Positions 1-8,878 are shown, counted from the stretch's first letter. The stretch is 64,000 bases of DNA from CAVAWX01 sp963642995 (GCA_963642995.1 CAVIIZ010000001.1:1-64000), one strand, 5' to 3'. The notes: a model not told the origin generated them from the letters alone. Numbers and translations are program-made.

Positions 1-1
1 C

Positions 2-1048
2 GACGTCTTGCTGTTCATCCCCTCCGAGCCCGCCCCCGACTTCTACAGCGGGGAATTCAAGAAAGGCCTGGAGCTCTACAGCTCCAACGTCCTCATCCAG
101 CAAAGCTGCCCGGATTTGCTCCCGGAGGCCTTCGGGTTTTTGCGCGGGGTGGTGGACAGCCCCGACATATCGTTGAACCTCTCGCGCGAGACGCTGCAAA
201 ACGACCGTTTCCTGAAGTCCATCGCCGCCCAGATCGCGAAAAGGGCGAAAGCGGAGCTCGAGGACATGCGCGACAACGAGCGCGAAACCTACGTCGACTT
301 CTTCGGCAAGTTCGGGCGCATCTTCAAGTTCGCCATCTACGCCACCTTCGGCGCGCAAAACGCCGAGCTCGAAGACCTCCTGATGTTTTTCACCGCAGGC
401 CGCGACGAGCCGTGCACCTTGCGCGAGTACCGCGACGCGATGCCCGCCGGGCAGCCCTGCCTATTGTTTGCCTCGGGAAACGACGCGGAGAAACTGGAGG
501 CCTCCCCGAGCGTGGCCGCCGCCATGAACCGCGGCTACGACGTCTTGCTGTGCACCGACAGCATCGACGAGTTCGCCTTGATGACATTGCGCGAATACGA
601 CAACCTCCCCATCAAGAACGCGAGCTCTCAAGACCTCGAGCTGGGAGACGAGGCGCAGGCAGGCGCCATCGCGCAGGCCAACGCCGACAACGCGGAGCTG
701 TTCTCGTTCATGCAAGCGGCCCTGGAGCCGCACGTGGTGGAGGTGGAGGCGACGGCGAGGCTGTCGAAAACGCCCGCCTGCATCGTGGCGAAGGGGGCGG
801 TCAGCCTCGGAATGGAGCGCTATTTCGCGAACGCGCAGGCAGGCGACGGCACGCCGAGCGCGCAACACGCACTCGAGCTGAACCCCGGCCACGAGATATT
901 CGCGACTTTGCGCCGCCTGTGGGAAAACGGCGACGAAGACGGGGTGAAGCGCTACGCTATCGTGTTGCATGGTCAGGCGCTGCTTGCCGAAGGGCTCGAG
1001 ATACCCGACCTGCCCGCCTACATGGAGGCGGTCTACGAGCTGCTGTGA
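2..1048 (+). CDS. htpG: Molecular chaperone HtpG (Hsp90 family), 3' portion
   Basis: The frame is open from the window edge, so the N-terminal ATPase domain lies upstream and only about 348 residues are visible. The visible start matches the Hsp90 middle domain: LLFIPSEPAP, then YSSNVLIQ, and the signature VVDSPDISLNLSRETLQ that carries the conserved arginine contacting ATP. The rest is the C-terminal dimerisation domain, with the usual cytosolic chaperone ending rather than a eukaryotic MEEVD tail. HtpG is an ATP-dependent cytosolic chaperone that remodels client proteins with DnaK. The frame ends in TGA at 1046-1048 and is followed 72 bases later by an aldo/keto-reductase-like gene on the same strand, possibly co-transcribed. 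The identification is firm; the true start is outside the window. Confidence 0.95.
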   Translation, partial: DVLLFIPSEPAPDFYSGEFKKGLELYSSNVLIQQSCPDLLPEAFGFLRGVVDSPDISLNLSRETLQNDRFLKSIAAQIAKRAKAELEDMRDNERETYVDFFGKFGRIFKFAIYATFGAQNAELEDLLMFFTAGRDEPCTLREYRDAMPAGQPCLLFASGNDAEKLEASPSVAAAMNRGYDVLLCTDSIDEFALMTLREYDNLPIKNASSQDLELGDEAQAGAIAQANADNAELFSFMQAALEPHVVEVEATARLSKTPACIVAKGAVSLGMERYFANAQAGDGTPSAQHALELNPGHEIFATLRRLWENGDEDGVKRYAIVLHGQALLAEGLEIPDLPAYMEAVYELL

Positions 1049-1120
1049 AGACACGGCGTGCACGATTTGACGCGGCGCAACGCGAAAAAGGACGTGCAGG
1101 GTAAAGGAGATGGTCCGAAC

Positions 1121-2008
1121 ATGGAAAAACGCAAGATAGGGGACATGGAGCTCTCGCGATTCTCGGTCGCGACGAAGCGCCTGCCGATGCAGGATGCGAG
1201 CAGGGTCGACCGCCTCGACCGCGATGTGGCGCGAGAGGTGCTCGACGCGGCCGACGAGCTGGGGGCAAACCTCGTCGTCACCTCGTATTCGGACGCCAAG
1301 GGCGAGACCGAGGGCTTCCTCGGGCAAATGCGAGAGGAACGCGCGCAGGCAGGAGGGGACGCGCTTGCGCCCATGCACGTCGCCACGAGCTTTTTCGAGC
1401 TGGTGGACCCGCGTTTTTCCTACGTGTTCCAAAAGCAGCTGAAGAAGCTGCGCACGGACTGCATCGACCTCTACTTCGTCGAAGGCGTCTGCGACCTGAC
1501 GCGCATGCGCGACATCGACTCCGGCGCCGTCGACTTCCTCTTCGAGCAAAAGGCGCAGGGAAAGATAGGAGCCCTCGGGTTTTCCTCGGAGCTGTCCGCA
1601 GAGCATCTGGCGGACTACCTCGGACGCTATCCGTGGGATTTCGTGCGCATGAAGGTGAACTACCACGACTGGTTCACCCGCGGCGGGCGCGAATGCTACC
1701 AGGCCGCCGTCGAGGCGGGCGTGCCCATCCTCGCGCATGCGCCCCTGCGCTGCGGGGCCAGCTCGAACCTCAAGCCGCAAGCCCTGCAGATCCTGCGCGA
1801 GGCCGCGCCGGACCGCTCGAGCATAGAATGGGCGCTCTTATTCGTGAAAAGCCTCGAAGCCGTCGTCAGCACCTCGTGCAACGTGCGTTCGGCAAAAGAA
1901 CTGGCCGAAGACGCCGCGGCCTTCACCGGCGACGCGACGCTAGGAGACGCTGGCATGGACGTGCTCGAGGCTTGCGCGGCCGCCCAGCAGACACGCAAGG
2001 GGGCCTGA
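1121..2008 (+). CDS. Aldo/keto reductase-fold protein lacking the catalytic tetrad
   Basis: The 295-residue protein follows the AKR layout: N-terminal beta hairpin (KRKIGDMELSRF), a GETEGFLG segment, a LKKLRTDCIDLYFV strand and a C-terminal EWALLFVKSLEAVVSTSC cofactor-site segment. The ATG at 1121 is chosen over an upstream in-frame ATG at 1058 because AAAGGAGA lies about 10 bases before it and the AKR homology begins there. Aligned by eye to canonical AKRs, all four catalytic positions are replaced: Asp by Val53, Tyr by Asp58, Lys by Ser90 and His by Glu121. A Tyr56 sits two residues away and could confuse an alignment. Standard carbonyl reduction is therefore doubtful; a binding or regulatory role, or a different chemistry, is possible. 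It follows htpG and precedes a transporter gene. Confidence 0.8.
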   Translation: MEKRKIGDMELSRFSVATKRLPMQDASRVDRLDRDVAREVLDAADELGANLVVTSYSDAKGETEGFLGQMREERAQAGGDALAPMHVATSFFELVDPRFSYVFQKQLKKLRTDCIDLYFVEGVCDLTRMRDIDSGAVDFLFEQKAQGKIGALGFSSELSAEHLADYLGRYPWDFVRMKVNYHDWFTRGGRECYQAAVEAGVPILAHAPLRCGASSNLKPQALQILREAAPDRSSIEWALLFVKSLEAVVSTSCNVRSAKELAEDAAAFTGDATLGDAGMDVLEACAAAQQTRKGA

Positions 2009-2242
2009 AAGCCCGTCCACGGGAGAATTCGAACGAAAAAACCGGCGAGAACATGCCCGGCGCACGCGATGAGCCAAGTGCAGAGATTGCGACCCTGACG
2101 CATACGGCACAAAAGCACATACGCCACGTCGGACATGCACGGCCGAGCCGCGAGGGGAAGATCGAGGCCCGAGCGGTGCGCACCGGCTCGCCGCGACAGC
2201 GCGTACCACGCACGGCAAGGCAAACAAACGGAAAGGAAGCTC
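2009..2242. other. Intergenic region upstream of the OFA transporter gene
   Basis: These 234 bases separate the AKR-like gene from the transporter gene. No convincing terminator, riboswitch or strong promoter was found by eye. The only clear element is the ribosome binding site AAAGGAAG (about 2232-2239), which sets the transporter start at the ATG at 2243. A long open frame runs through the region, but it lacks recognisable protein features. Confidence 0.4.
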
Positions 2243-3514
2243 ATGAGCGAAATGACAACGAGCCAGATAAAGAGCAAACGCATCCTCTATCTGGTGCTTT
2301 CAACCATCACCCTGCTTTTCCTGGGGCTCATCTACGCGTTCTCGATGTTCGCGGCCCCCATGTGCAAGACCTTCGAGCTGGAAAAGACCGCCGTCGGTCT
2401 TACCTTCAACATCATGATGATCACCTTCTGCGTCGGCGCCGTCATCGGCTCGCAGATCGAGAAGAAACTCGGGGTGAAGGGCTCGATACTGGTCGCGGCC
2501 GTCATGTTCGCCGTCGGCTTCATCGGCACCGGGCTGTTCGCGCATTCCAACGTCGGCGCGCTCTACCTGTTCTACGGCATCATCTGCGGTCTGGGCGTCG
2601 GCATCGGCTACAACACGGTCATCGCGACTACCAACGTGTGGTTTCCCGACAAGGTCGGCTTGTCCAGCGGCGTGCTGATGATGGGCTTCGGCTTGGGCTC
2701 CCTCACCCTGGGCACCCTCTCGGTGAACCTCGCGGCAAGCTTCGGGCTGGAAACGGTCCTCATCGTCGTCGGCATCATCTCCGCCGTCGTGATCGGCGCG
2801 GAGGGCCTGATCATCTCGCGTCCGCCGGCAAACATCGTCGAGCTTATGGCGCCCGAGCAGGCAACCTCTTCGGGCTACGACCCGGGCGACGAGGACAAGG
2901 CGCTGAAGACCCCGCTGTTCTACGTGTACTGGGTGTGGGCCACCATCGTCATCGCCATCGGCCTGGCCACCATCGGCAACTGCTCGTCTGACGCGCAAAG
3001 CGTCGGCTGGGACGCGGGATTTGCCACGCTGCTCGTCGGCCTCGTCTCGGCGCTCAACGGCGTGGGACGCGTCATCGTCGGCATGATCTACGACAAGACC
3101 AACGTGAAGGTGACGATGATCATCGACGGCCTGGTCGGCGTCGTCGCCGCCGTCAGCATCATCGCGGCGTTCACGATGAACATCCCCGTCCTCTACGTCG
3201 TCGGCGCGTTTTGCTGCGGCTTTTGCTACGGCGGCGTGCCCGTCGTGGCCTCGGCGTTCGGCCGCCAGCGTTTCGGCGCGAAGAACTACCCGCTCAACCT
3301 CTCGCTGTGCAACTTCGCCATCGTGTGGGGCTCCATCCTGAACGTGATCTTGCAGGCGATTCTGGGCACGGACATGCGCGTGGCCACCTTCACGGTGCTG
3401 GCCGTCATGGCGGTCATAGCCGTGCTCGACGCGGCACTGCCGTTTGGCAAGATGTTCGATCGCGACCAGAAGATGCTCGCAGAGCGCAAAGCCGCCCACG
3501 AGCAGGAGTCGTAA
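2243..3514 (+). CDS. MFS transporter, oxalate:formate antiporter (OFA)-like family
   Basis: This 423-residue inner-membrane protein has about 12 hydrophobic segments. It opens with LVLSTITLLFLGLIYAFSMF, and the first helix is followed by the family-typical phrase on entering partners (CKTFELEKTAVGLTFNI). GLGVGIGYNTVIATTNVWFPDK around residues 110-135 is characteristic of OFA-family major facilitator proteins, which often exchange carboxylates such as oxalate and formate. The actual substrate cannot be read from sequence. The ATG at 2243 is preceded by AAAGGAAG. The gene is monocistronic, ends at TAA before a hairpin terminator, and faces a large membrane LuxR regulator on the opposite strand. 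Such transporter/LuxR pairs recur in Eggerthellaceae, so this regulator may sense or control uptake of the same substrate (inference). Confidence 0.85.
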   Translation: MSEMTTSQIKSKRILYLVLSTITLLFLGLIYAFSMFAAPMCKTFELEKTAVGLTFNIMMITFCVGAVIGSQIEKKLGVKGSILVAAVMFAVGFIGTGLFAHSNVGALYLFYGIICGLGVGIGYNTVIATTNVWFPDKVGLSSGVLMMGFGLGSLTLGTLSVNLAASFGLETVLIVVGIISAVVIGAEGLIISRPPANIVELMAPEQATSSGYDPGDEDKALKTPLFYVYWVWATIVIAIGLATIGNCSSDAQSVGWDAGFATLLVGLVSALNGVGRVIVGMIYDKTNVKVTMIIDGLVGVVAAVSIIAAFTMNIPVLYVVGAFCCGFCYGGVPVVASAFGRQRFGAKNYPLNLSLCNFAIVWGSILNVILQAILGTDMRVATFTVLAVMAVIAVLDAALPFGKMFDRDQKMLAERKAAHEQES

Positions 3515-3532
3515 GCGAAGCGCGAAAAACGC

Positions 3533-3557
3533 CGCGGCCTCCTCGAAGGGGGCCGCG
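3533..3557. repeat. GC-rich inverted repeat downstream of the transporter gene
   Basis: CGCGGCC at 3533 pairs with GGCCGCG ending at 3557, with a short loop between. There is no T tract directly behind it. It lies between the transporter stop and the T-tailed hairpin at 3577, so it may be a transcript-end stabiliser or the first part of a tandem terminator. Confidence 0.5.
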
Positions 3558-3576
3558 ACAGATCTTCCGAGAAAAG

Positions 3577-3615
3577 AAACCGGCCGCTTGCACTCGGGCA
3601 GGCGACCGGTTTTTT
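3577..3615. terminator. Rho-independent terminator, probably bidirectional
   Basis: ACCGGCCGCTTGC (from 3579) pairs with GCAGGCGACCGGT (to 3610) with one mismatch and one wobble. It is followed by T5 to T6 on the + strand. On the minus strand the same stem is followed by TTTCTTTTC. It would terminate both the OFA transporter (+) and the convergent LuxR gene (-). Confidence 0.8.
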
Positions 3616-3674
3616 CACGCCCCCGCCCCCCGGCAGACGTTTTCGCGCGGTTTTTCCCTTTGCGGTCTTCCCCC

Positions 3675-5756
3675 TCAGTCGGCCGCCGTGTCCTCGTCGA
3701 CGATCTCGGCTCTGAAGACGTCTATCAAATCGAGCATCTCCTGGGAGGAATGAACGCCGAGCTTCTGGTAGATGTTGGCGATGTGGGTTTTCGCCGTGTG
3801 GATGGATATGACCAGCTCGGTCGAGACGTACTCGGCGTTGCGCCCCTTCGATATGAGGGAGAATATCTCGGCCTCGCGTCTGGAGAGCCTGTAGCGGGAG
3901 ACGATCTCGTCGCATGCGGCGCGCCAAGGAGCGTTGCGGCGCTGTCCGGCCGGCGCGTCGTGGTCGAGTTTGCGGTGCTCCTCTCCCGCGGATTTCAAAG
4001 CTTGCCCATGTGCCGTCCCGCCGTCTTCACGGGCAGATTCGCGACCTGCCTCCGAAACGCCGCTTGCCCGCACACCCGGTTTGACGGCATCCCGCGCGCT
4101 GTCTCGCCCACCATCTCGTTCAGCGCTTTGCCCGGCCCCGTCGCCGCCTTGCGCCATGCCCCCTCTTGCGCCGCCCGCGCCTGCGCTGCGGCGACCCGGG
4201 CCATGCAAGGCCTGCGTTGCTTGTCCGGGATTTGGAGGAGAGGCGACGCCGAGACTGCCCCCCGCATGCCTCTCGACCATCGGACGCATCGTGCAATCGC
4301 GCGCCGAACCGCAATGCTCGCACGGGTCGACGTTTTCAAACTCCAGCGCGCCGTGCAAGGCGTCCCCCCTGCCCGCCGCAGCCAAAAGCCTGACATAGCC
4401 CTCCTGCGTCGATGCAGTCGCGACGACCGTGAAGACGAGGAGCACGAGAGTCGTGCAGCAGGTGATGGCCAGCACGTCCGCGCTCGATGCGGCCCCCACG
4501 AACATTTCGGCCGCGAATCCCGCGCCGACGCCGAGCGCCATGAAGGCGTAGACGACGAGGCGGCCCGCCATGATGAGGTGGCTGTAGCGGCTATCGTATA
4601 TGCGCACGGTCGCGAGGCACACCATCATGTTGCCGAAATCAAAGAGGTTGAATCCCGCGAACACCGCGATATCGGCGATGCAAAGACAGACGACGCGCGC
4701 CTGCGAGCCTGCCTGCGCCCCGGCGACTTCCATGATGATGAGCAAGATGACGCCGAGGGCGAAGAAGACCAGCGAGAAGCGATACATCGCGTCCGCATCT
4801 GCATGCGTGCAGAAACGCTCGGAAGTGAAAAAGATGATGGCGCCCGCCACGACGGCGCCGGTGAAGAGAAGCGGGTTGAAGGCTACGAGCAAGGCGGTGC
4901 CGTCTGCGAGAAAGCTGCCCTGCAGGATGCCGAACGCCAGGGCAAAGAGCGCGGCGGGCGCACAGCGGCGGACAAGATAGCCCCCCGGCGTTTTGCTGCC
5001 TCTCGCCTTCGCGGCAAGCGCCTCTCCTTGCGGCTGCGCATCCCCGGCGCCCTGCGCTTGCGCATCCCCGGCGCCCCCGTCTCGCGCGGTGCCGGAGGCG
5101 CCATCGGCTCCCGGATTGTCTTGACGCAGATTGGACACGCGCCTGAGCGTGAGAAACGATATGGAGCTGAGCAGGGGCAAGAGGGAGGCGACGACGACGT
5201 CGGCCGGCGAGAGGAGGCTTTTCACGAGCATGGCGACGAGCGCCCCCACAACGACGTCGGCGCCCAAGGTGCGGTAGCTCTGCCGTTTCGCCAAGACACT
5301 GAGCATGAGCAGCCACGCGGCCATGAGGAAGGCCTCGCAGGCGCCCAAGACGAGCGTCGAGACGAGACAGGCGGCGCCCCAACCCAAGACCGGAGCCGAC
5401 GCGAACGTGGAAACCGCTCCGACGACGCAGGCCGCCACGATCGAGGGCGGCGAGGTGAGGGCGGCCTTGACCTTGCCGCCGCGGCGCACGGCGAAAAAGA
5501 GGACGGCGAAGGTGCAGGCAAGCGCCAGGTACATGGTGAATTGCCGGGCGAGGAGCACTTGGGCAAAGCCGGCGCCCCAATCCAAGTCGAACAGGGGCGC
5601 GAAAAGCACGCAATAGTGCCAACCCAGCAGGGCTCGGAACCCAAGGCGCCTCGCATCGAAGCTGCCCGGCTGCCTTTGCGTGCCGTCTTCGTCTTTCGAC
5701 GAGCTCTCCTGCGCGCCTTCGCTTCTAGTTTCCTCTGAAGAAGTGCTTCTCACCAA
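3675..5756 (-). CDS. LuxR-type transcriptional regulator with polytopic membrane sensor domain
   Basis: A 693-residue protein. The first roughly 430 residues form a long series of hydrophobic helices (for example WHYCVLFAPLF, VLFFAVRRGG, FAGFNLFDFGNMMVCLATV), consistent with about 12 membrane segments. A proline-, glycine- and alanine-rich low-complexity linker of about 150 residues follows. The last 65 residues are a LuxR/FixJ helix-turn-helix (LSRREAEIFSLISKGRNAEY, then SIHTAKTHIANIYQKLGVHS). The architecture suggests a one-component regulator that senses at the membrane and binds DNA in the cytosol. The start is a TTG (5756) or the adjacent GTG (5753); GAGGGG lies 7 to 10 bases upstream. 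It converges on the OFA transporter gene, the likely regulatory target (inference). The ligand is unknown. Confidence 0.85.
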   Translation of the reverse strand: MVRSTSSEETRSEGAQESSSKDEDGTQRQPGSFDARRLGFRALLGWHYCVLFAPLFDLDWGAGFAQVLLARQFTMYLALACTFAVLFFAVRRGGKVKAALTSPPSIVAACVVGAVSTFASAPVLGWGAACLVSTLVLGACEAFLMAAWLLMLSVLAKRQSYRTLGADVVVGALVAMLVKSLLSPADVVVASLLPLLSSISFLTLRRVSNLRQDNPGADGASGTARDGGAGDAQAQGAGDAQPQGEALAAKARGSKTPGGYLVRRCAPAALFALAFGILQGSFLADGTALLVAFNPLLFTGAVVAGAIIFFTSERFCTHADADAMYRFSLVFFALGVILLIIMEVAGAQAGSQARVVCLCIADIAVFAGFNLFDFGNMMVCLATVRIYDSRYSHLIMAGRLVVYAFMALGVGAGFAAEMFVGAASSADVLAITCCTTLVLLVFTVVATASTQEGYVRLLAAAGRGDALHGALEFENVDPCEHCGSARDCTMRPMVERHAGGSLGVASPPNPGQATQALHGPGRRSAGAGGARGGMAQGGDGAGQSAERDGGRDSARDAVKPGVRASGVSEAGRESAREDGGTAHGQALKSAGEEHRKLDHDAPAGQRRNAPWRAACDEIVSRYRLSRREAEIFSLISKGRNAEYVSTELVISIHTAKTHIANIYQKLGVHSSQEMLDLIDVFRAEIVDEDTAAD

Positions 5757-5792
5757 AAATCACGCCCCTCAACGTGCTTTTTCAACCGCGCA

Positions 5793-5798
5793 ATTCTA
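5793..5798 (-). promoter_or_regulatory. Extended -10 element upstream of the LuxR regulator gene
   Basis: On the minus strand the sequence reads TTGCTAGAAT, an extended -10 (TGn-TAGAAT), about 37 bases before the start codon. No good -35 is visible, as expected for extended -10 promoters. The same TAGAAT or TACAAT hexamer occurs upstream of several other operons in the window. Confidence 0.45.
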
Positions 5799-6017
5799 GC
5801 AAAAGGAAGTGATTCATACCCCGAGGATGAAAACACGACATCCATCGACGAAGCTGCAGGGCGAATTCATACTCTCGTACTCCAGGCGACTTGCGAAACG
5901 AACGGAAAACATCCACCTTCACCCCGGACGAAGCGCTATTCTTGAACATGTCACGCGCCCGGTACGAGAAGACGGGGCTGCGGCATGAACGCATATGATG
6001 AAAAGGAGCGCAACGGC

Positions 6018-7352
6018 ATGAAACAGGTACTCATCCTCGGCGGAGGGCTGGGCGGCTACTACACGGCGAAGGGGCTGGAGTCTTCCCTTCGCGACGACGA
6101 GGCGCAGATCACCCTCGTGGACATGCACTCCTATCTCGTATACCAGCCGTTTCTGGCCGAGGTGGCGGGCGGCGCCATCGAGCCCAGGCATATCCAGGTG
6201 CCCTTGCAGCGAAACCTCCCCGAGACGCGCATCGTGCGCGCGAAGGTGACGGGCGTGCGCAACGCCGACAAAGAGGTGGACGTGTGCGACACGGAAAGCG
6301 GCGAGAGGTGGGCGCTGCCCTACGACGAGCTGGTCGTCGCGCTCGGCGGTGTGACGCGCACCTTCCCCACCCCGGGCATCGCCGAAAACGCCATCGGTCT
6401 GAAATCGAGCCAGGAGGCGCTCCACATACGCGACACGGTGGTGAAAAACCTCCAACGCGCCGCCGGCCTGCCGAAGGGGTCGCGTTGGCGCGACAAGCTC
6501 CTCAGCTTCGTCGTGGTGGGCGGCGGTCTGTCCGGCGTCGAGTGCTTCGCGGAGGTCTTGTGCCTGGCGCGCGACCTCGTCTTCAAAACGCCCGGGCTTT
6601 CGCTCGGCGAGCTGAACTTTTGCCTCGTGGAGGTGATGGACAAGATCATGCCCGAGGTGCCGCGCGAGAAATCGCAATGGGTCATCGACCTGCTCGAGCG
6701 CAAGGGCGGCCATGTCATGCTCGAGACCAGCGTGCAAAGCGCAGAGGGCAACATCTTGAAGCTCTCGGACGGCTCGACCATCGACTGCGGGCTGCTCGTG
6801 TGGACCGCCGGCCAGATAGCCGCACCCGTGTTGAAGGACACCGACCTGCCGCTCGACGCGCGCGGGCGGCTGAACTGCGATGCCTGCCTGCATGTCGTGG
6901 ACGAAGACGGGGCGCCGGTTGCGGGCGTGTGGGGCGTGGGCGACTGCACGAAAGTCGACGACCTCTCCGGAGGCGGCCTGCCCGACGGCTCATGCGCGCC
7001 GACGGCCCAGCATGCCGTGCGCCAAGCCCGCGTGCTGGCGAAAAACATCGTGCGCACCCTGCGCGGCGAGCCTGCCGAGCAGTACTACCACGAAAACGCC
7101 GGCATGGTGGCGGGCCTGGGGCGCTTCAACGGGCTGTTCGCAAACGGCGACAAGAGCATCGTCATCTGCGGCCTGCCCGCGTGGCTCGCGCACCGCGGCT
7201 ACCACGGGCTCGTGCTGCCCAGCTGGGAGCGCAAGCTGCGTGTCTTCGGCGACTGGACCGGCGAGCTGGTCTTGGGCCGCGACACGACGAGCGTCGACGA
7301 GGCAGACGACCCGCGCGCGCTGTTCGTCGAGCACGCCGTCGCCTGCGCATAG
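6018..7352 (+). CDS. ndh: Type II NADH dehydrogenase-like FAD-dependent oxidoreductase
   Basis: A 444-residue flavoprotein with two Rossmann motifs: GGGLGG at the N-terminus for FAD and VVVGGGLSGVE in the middle for NAD(P)H. A LVWTAGQIAAPVL segment and a GVWGVGDC motif before the C-terminal FAD contact fit the NDH-2 family. The tail GLPAWLAHRGYHGLVLPSWE resembles the membrane-associating region of NDH-2 enzymes, which pass electrons from NADH to quinone without pumping protons. The ATG at 6018 is preferred to the ATG at 5985 because AAAAGGAG lies 9 bases upstream and the FAD motif follows directly. It stands alone and converges on the fumarase operon. A different acceptor cannot be excluded. 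Confidence 0.78.
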   Translation: MKQVLILGGGLGGYYTAKGLESSLRDDEAQITLVDMHSYLVYQPFLAEVAGGAIEPRHIQVPLQRNLPETRIVRAKVTGVRNADKEVDVCDTESGERWALPYDELVVALGGVTRTFPTPGIAENAIGLKSSQEALHIRDTVVKNLQRAAGLPKGSRWRDKLLSFVVVGGGLSGVECFAEVLCLARDLVFKTPGLSLGELNFCLVEVMDKIMPEVPREKSQWVIDLLERKGGHVMLETSVQSAEGNILKLSDGSTIDCGLLVWTAGQIAAPVLKDTDLPLDARGRLNCDACLHVVDEDGAPVAGVWGVGDCTKVDDLSGGGLPDGSCAPTAQHAVRQARVLAKNIVRTLRGEPAEQYYHENAGMVAGLGRFNGLFANGDKSIVICGLPAWLAHRGYHGLVLPSWERKLRVFGDWTGELVLGRDTTSVDEADDPRALFVEHAVACA

Positions 7353-7428
7353 AAGCCGAAAACGCACCAGGTGCCTGGCGAACACGATACGGCGCCAGAA
7401 CAAACTCGGGTTAATAAAAGAAGCGCGG

Positions 7429-8010
7429 CTAGTCGAGCAGGCGCGAGAGATTGGGGTAGAAGCTGGCTTGATAAGATGCCGGCCCTTGGCGGTAGACGTC
7501 TGTGCCTTGCGCATCGACGCCGAGGACGAGCGGCAAGGCCTCGACCTCCAGGCGGCGCACGGCCTCGCAGCCCAGATCCTCGTAGGCGATGGTCTCGGCG
7601 CTTTTCACGCAACGTGCAAACAAGGCGGCGACACCCCCTATGGCAGCCAGGTACACCGCACGGTTGCGCTTGATCGCCTCGACCACCTCCACGCCGCGCG
7701 TGCCTTTGCCGATCGTGGCGCGGACGCCTGCGTCGTAGAGCGCGGGGGCGAAGGAATCCATGCGGTAGGCGGAAGTGGGGCCACATGGCCCTATGACCTG
7801 CCCCGGCTTCGCGGGAGCAGGGCCTGCGTAGTAGAGGACGCTGCCCTCCAGCTCAAACGGCAGCTTCTCGCCCGCCTCGAGCGCGCGGACGAGGCGCGCA
7901 TGCGCGGCGTCGCGGGCGGTGTAGACCGTGCCCGTGAACGAGACGGCATCCCCCGCGTGCAGGTAGAACACTTCCCGCTCGTCGAGCTTGTCCGAAATCT
8001 GCTTCACCAT
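7429..8010 (-). CDS. Class I fumarate hydratase, beta (C-terminal) subunit
   Basis: A 193-residue protein matching the C-terminal domain of iron-sulfur class I hydro-lyases. It contains IGPCGPTSAYRMDSF, TIGKGTRGVEVVEA and YLAAIGGVAAL. With the alpha subunit it interconverts fumarate and malate. The ATG at 8010 lies two bases after the alpha-subunit stop, with GGTGGT upstream; a GTG overlapping that stop is an alternative. Both subunits are adjacent and the malic enzyme gene lies just upstream, so the operon can link pyruvate, malate and fumarate, useful for fumarate formation in an anaerobe (inference). The tartrate/L(+)-tartrate dehydratase relatives are similar, but the malic enzyme context favours fumarase. 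Confidence 0.88.
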   Translation of the reverse strand: MVKQISDKLDEREVFYLHAGDAVSFTGTVYTARDAAHARLVRALEAGEKLPFELEGSVLYYAGPAPAKPGQVIGPCGPTSAYRMDSFAPALYDAGVRATIGKGTRGVEVVEAIKRNRAVYLAAIGGVAALFARCVKSAETIAYEDLGCEAVRRLEVEALPLVLGVDAQGTDVYRQGPASYQASFYPNLSRLLD

Positions 8011-8012
8011 GC

Positions 8013-8867
8013 TCACAAGACCACCTCGGCATGTCGTGCCACGTGACAGTTCAGGCACACGGCCACGGGCAGCATCGCTATGTGCGTGGGCGCGACCTCC
8101 ACGGCCACGGAAAGCGCCGTCGTCAAGCCGCCGAAGCCCGCAGGCCCTGTCCGCTGCTCGTTTATCCGCGAGAGCAGGCGCGCCTCCATATCCGCGTAGA
8201 ACCCGTCGGCGTTCGGCTGCCCCGTCCGGCGCAGAAGCGCCCGTTTGGCAAGCAGCGCCACCACATCGAAGGTGCCGCCGACGCCGACACCGACCACGAG
8301 GGGCGGGCAGGGGTTGGAGCCGGCTTCCTTTACCGCATCGAGCACGAAACGCTCGACGCCTGCCGCGCCGTCTGCCGGTTTGAGCATCCCCGCGCGGCTC
8401 CACATCTCCGAACCGCCCCCCTTGGGCGCGACGGCGATTTTCAGCGCATCGCCTTCCACGAGGTCCACATGCAGGAAAGCCGGCGTGTTGTCGCCGGTGT
8501 TTTCACGGCGCAAAGGATCGGCCACGATGGATTTGCGCAGGTAGCCATCTGTATATCCGCGTGCCACCCCCGCATCGACGGCCTCTTGGAGCAGCCCGCC
8601 GACGATATGGACGTCTTGCCCCAGCTCGACGAAGACGCACGCCGCGCCGGTGTCCTGGCACATCGGGATCTGCTCTTCTTCGGCTATGCGGACGTTTTCG
8701 CCCATCGTGTCGAGCACCTCGCGCGCGGGCTTCCACGTCTCGCGCGAGCAGGCGTCGGCCAGCGCGTCGCGCACATCGCCCGGCAAGACGCAATTCGCCT
8801 GCACGCACAGCCGCGCCACGGCCTCCTCGACGTCGCGGGCATGTATCTCTCGTGGGGAAGAGGGCAT
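8013..8867 (-). CDS. Class I fumarate hydratase, alpha (N-terminal, [4Fe-4S]) subunit
   Basis: A 284-residue protein with the three cysteine positions that hold the catalytic [4Fe-4S] cluster of class I fumarases: PMCQDTGAACVF near residue 72, GSNPCPPLVVGVGVGG near residue 185, and CLNCHVARH at the end. This oxygen-sensitive enzyme type is common in anaerobes. The ATG at 8867 is preceded by AGGAG at 8876-8880 (minus strand). It begins 11 bases after the malic enzyme stop and is followed two bases later by the beta subunit, so all three are probably one operon. Confidence 0.9.
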   Translation of the reverse strand: MPSSPREIHARDVEEAVARLCVQANCVLPGDVRDALADACSRETWKPAREVLDTMGENVRIAEEEQIPMCQDTGAACVFVELGQDVHIVGGLLQEAVDAGVARGYTDGYLRKSIVADPLRRENTGDNTPAFLHVDLVEGDALKIAVAPKGGGSEMWSRAGMLKPADGAAGVERFVLDAVKEAGSNPCPPLVVGVGVGGTFDVVALLAKRALLRRTGQPNADGFYADMEARLLSRINEQRTGPAGFGGLTTALSVAVEVAPTHIAMLPVAVCLNCHVARHAEVVL

Positions 8868-8878
8868 GGTGAAGGCTC

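Noticed and set aside
3444..5738. A 764-residue open frame on the + strand opposite the LuxR regulator.
   Set aside because: It has only shadow composition (Arg/Ala/Glu rich from high-GC antisense), no domain features or ribosome binding site, while the minus strand has helices and a LuxR domain.
7353..7428. Possible bidirectional terminator between ndh and the fumarase operon.
   Set aside because: Only short stems (GCACC/GGTGC, TGGCG/CGCCA) are seen and no proper T tract; not called.
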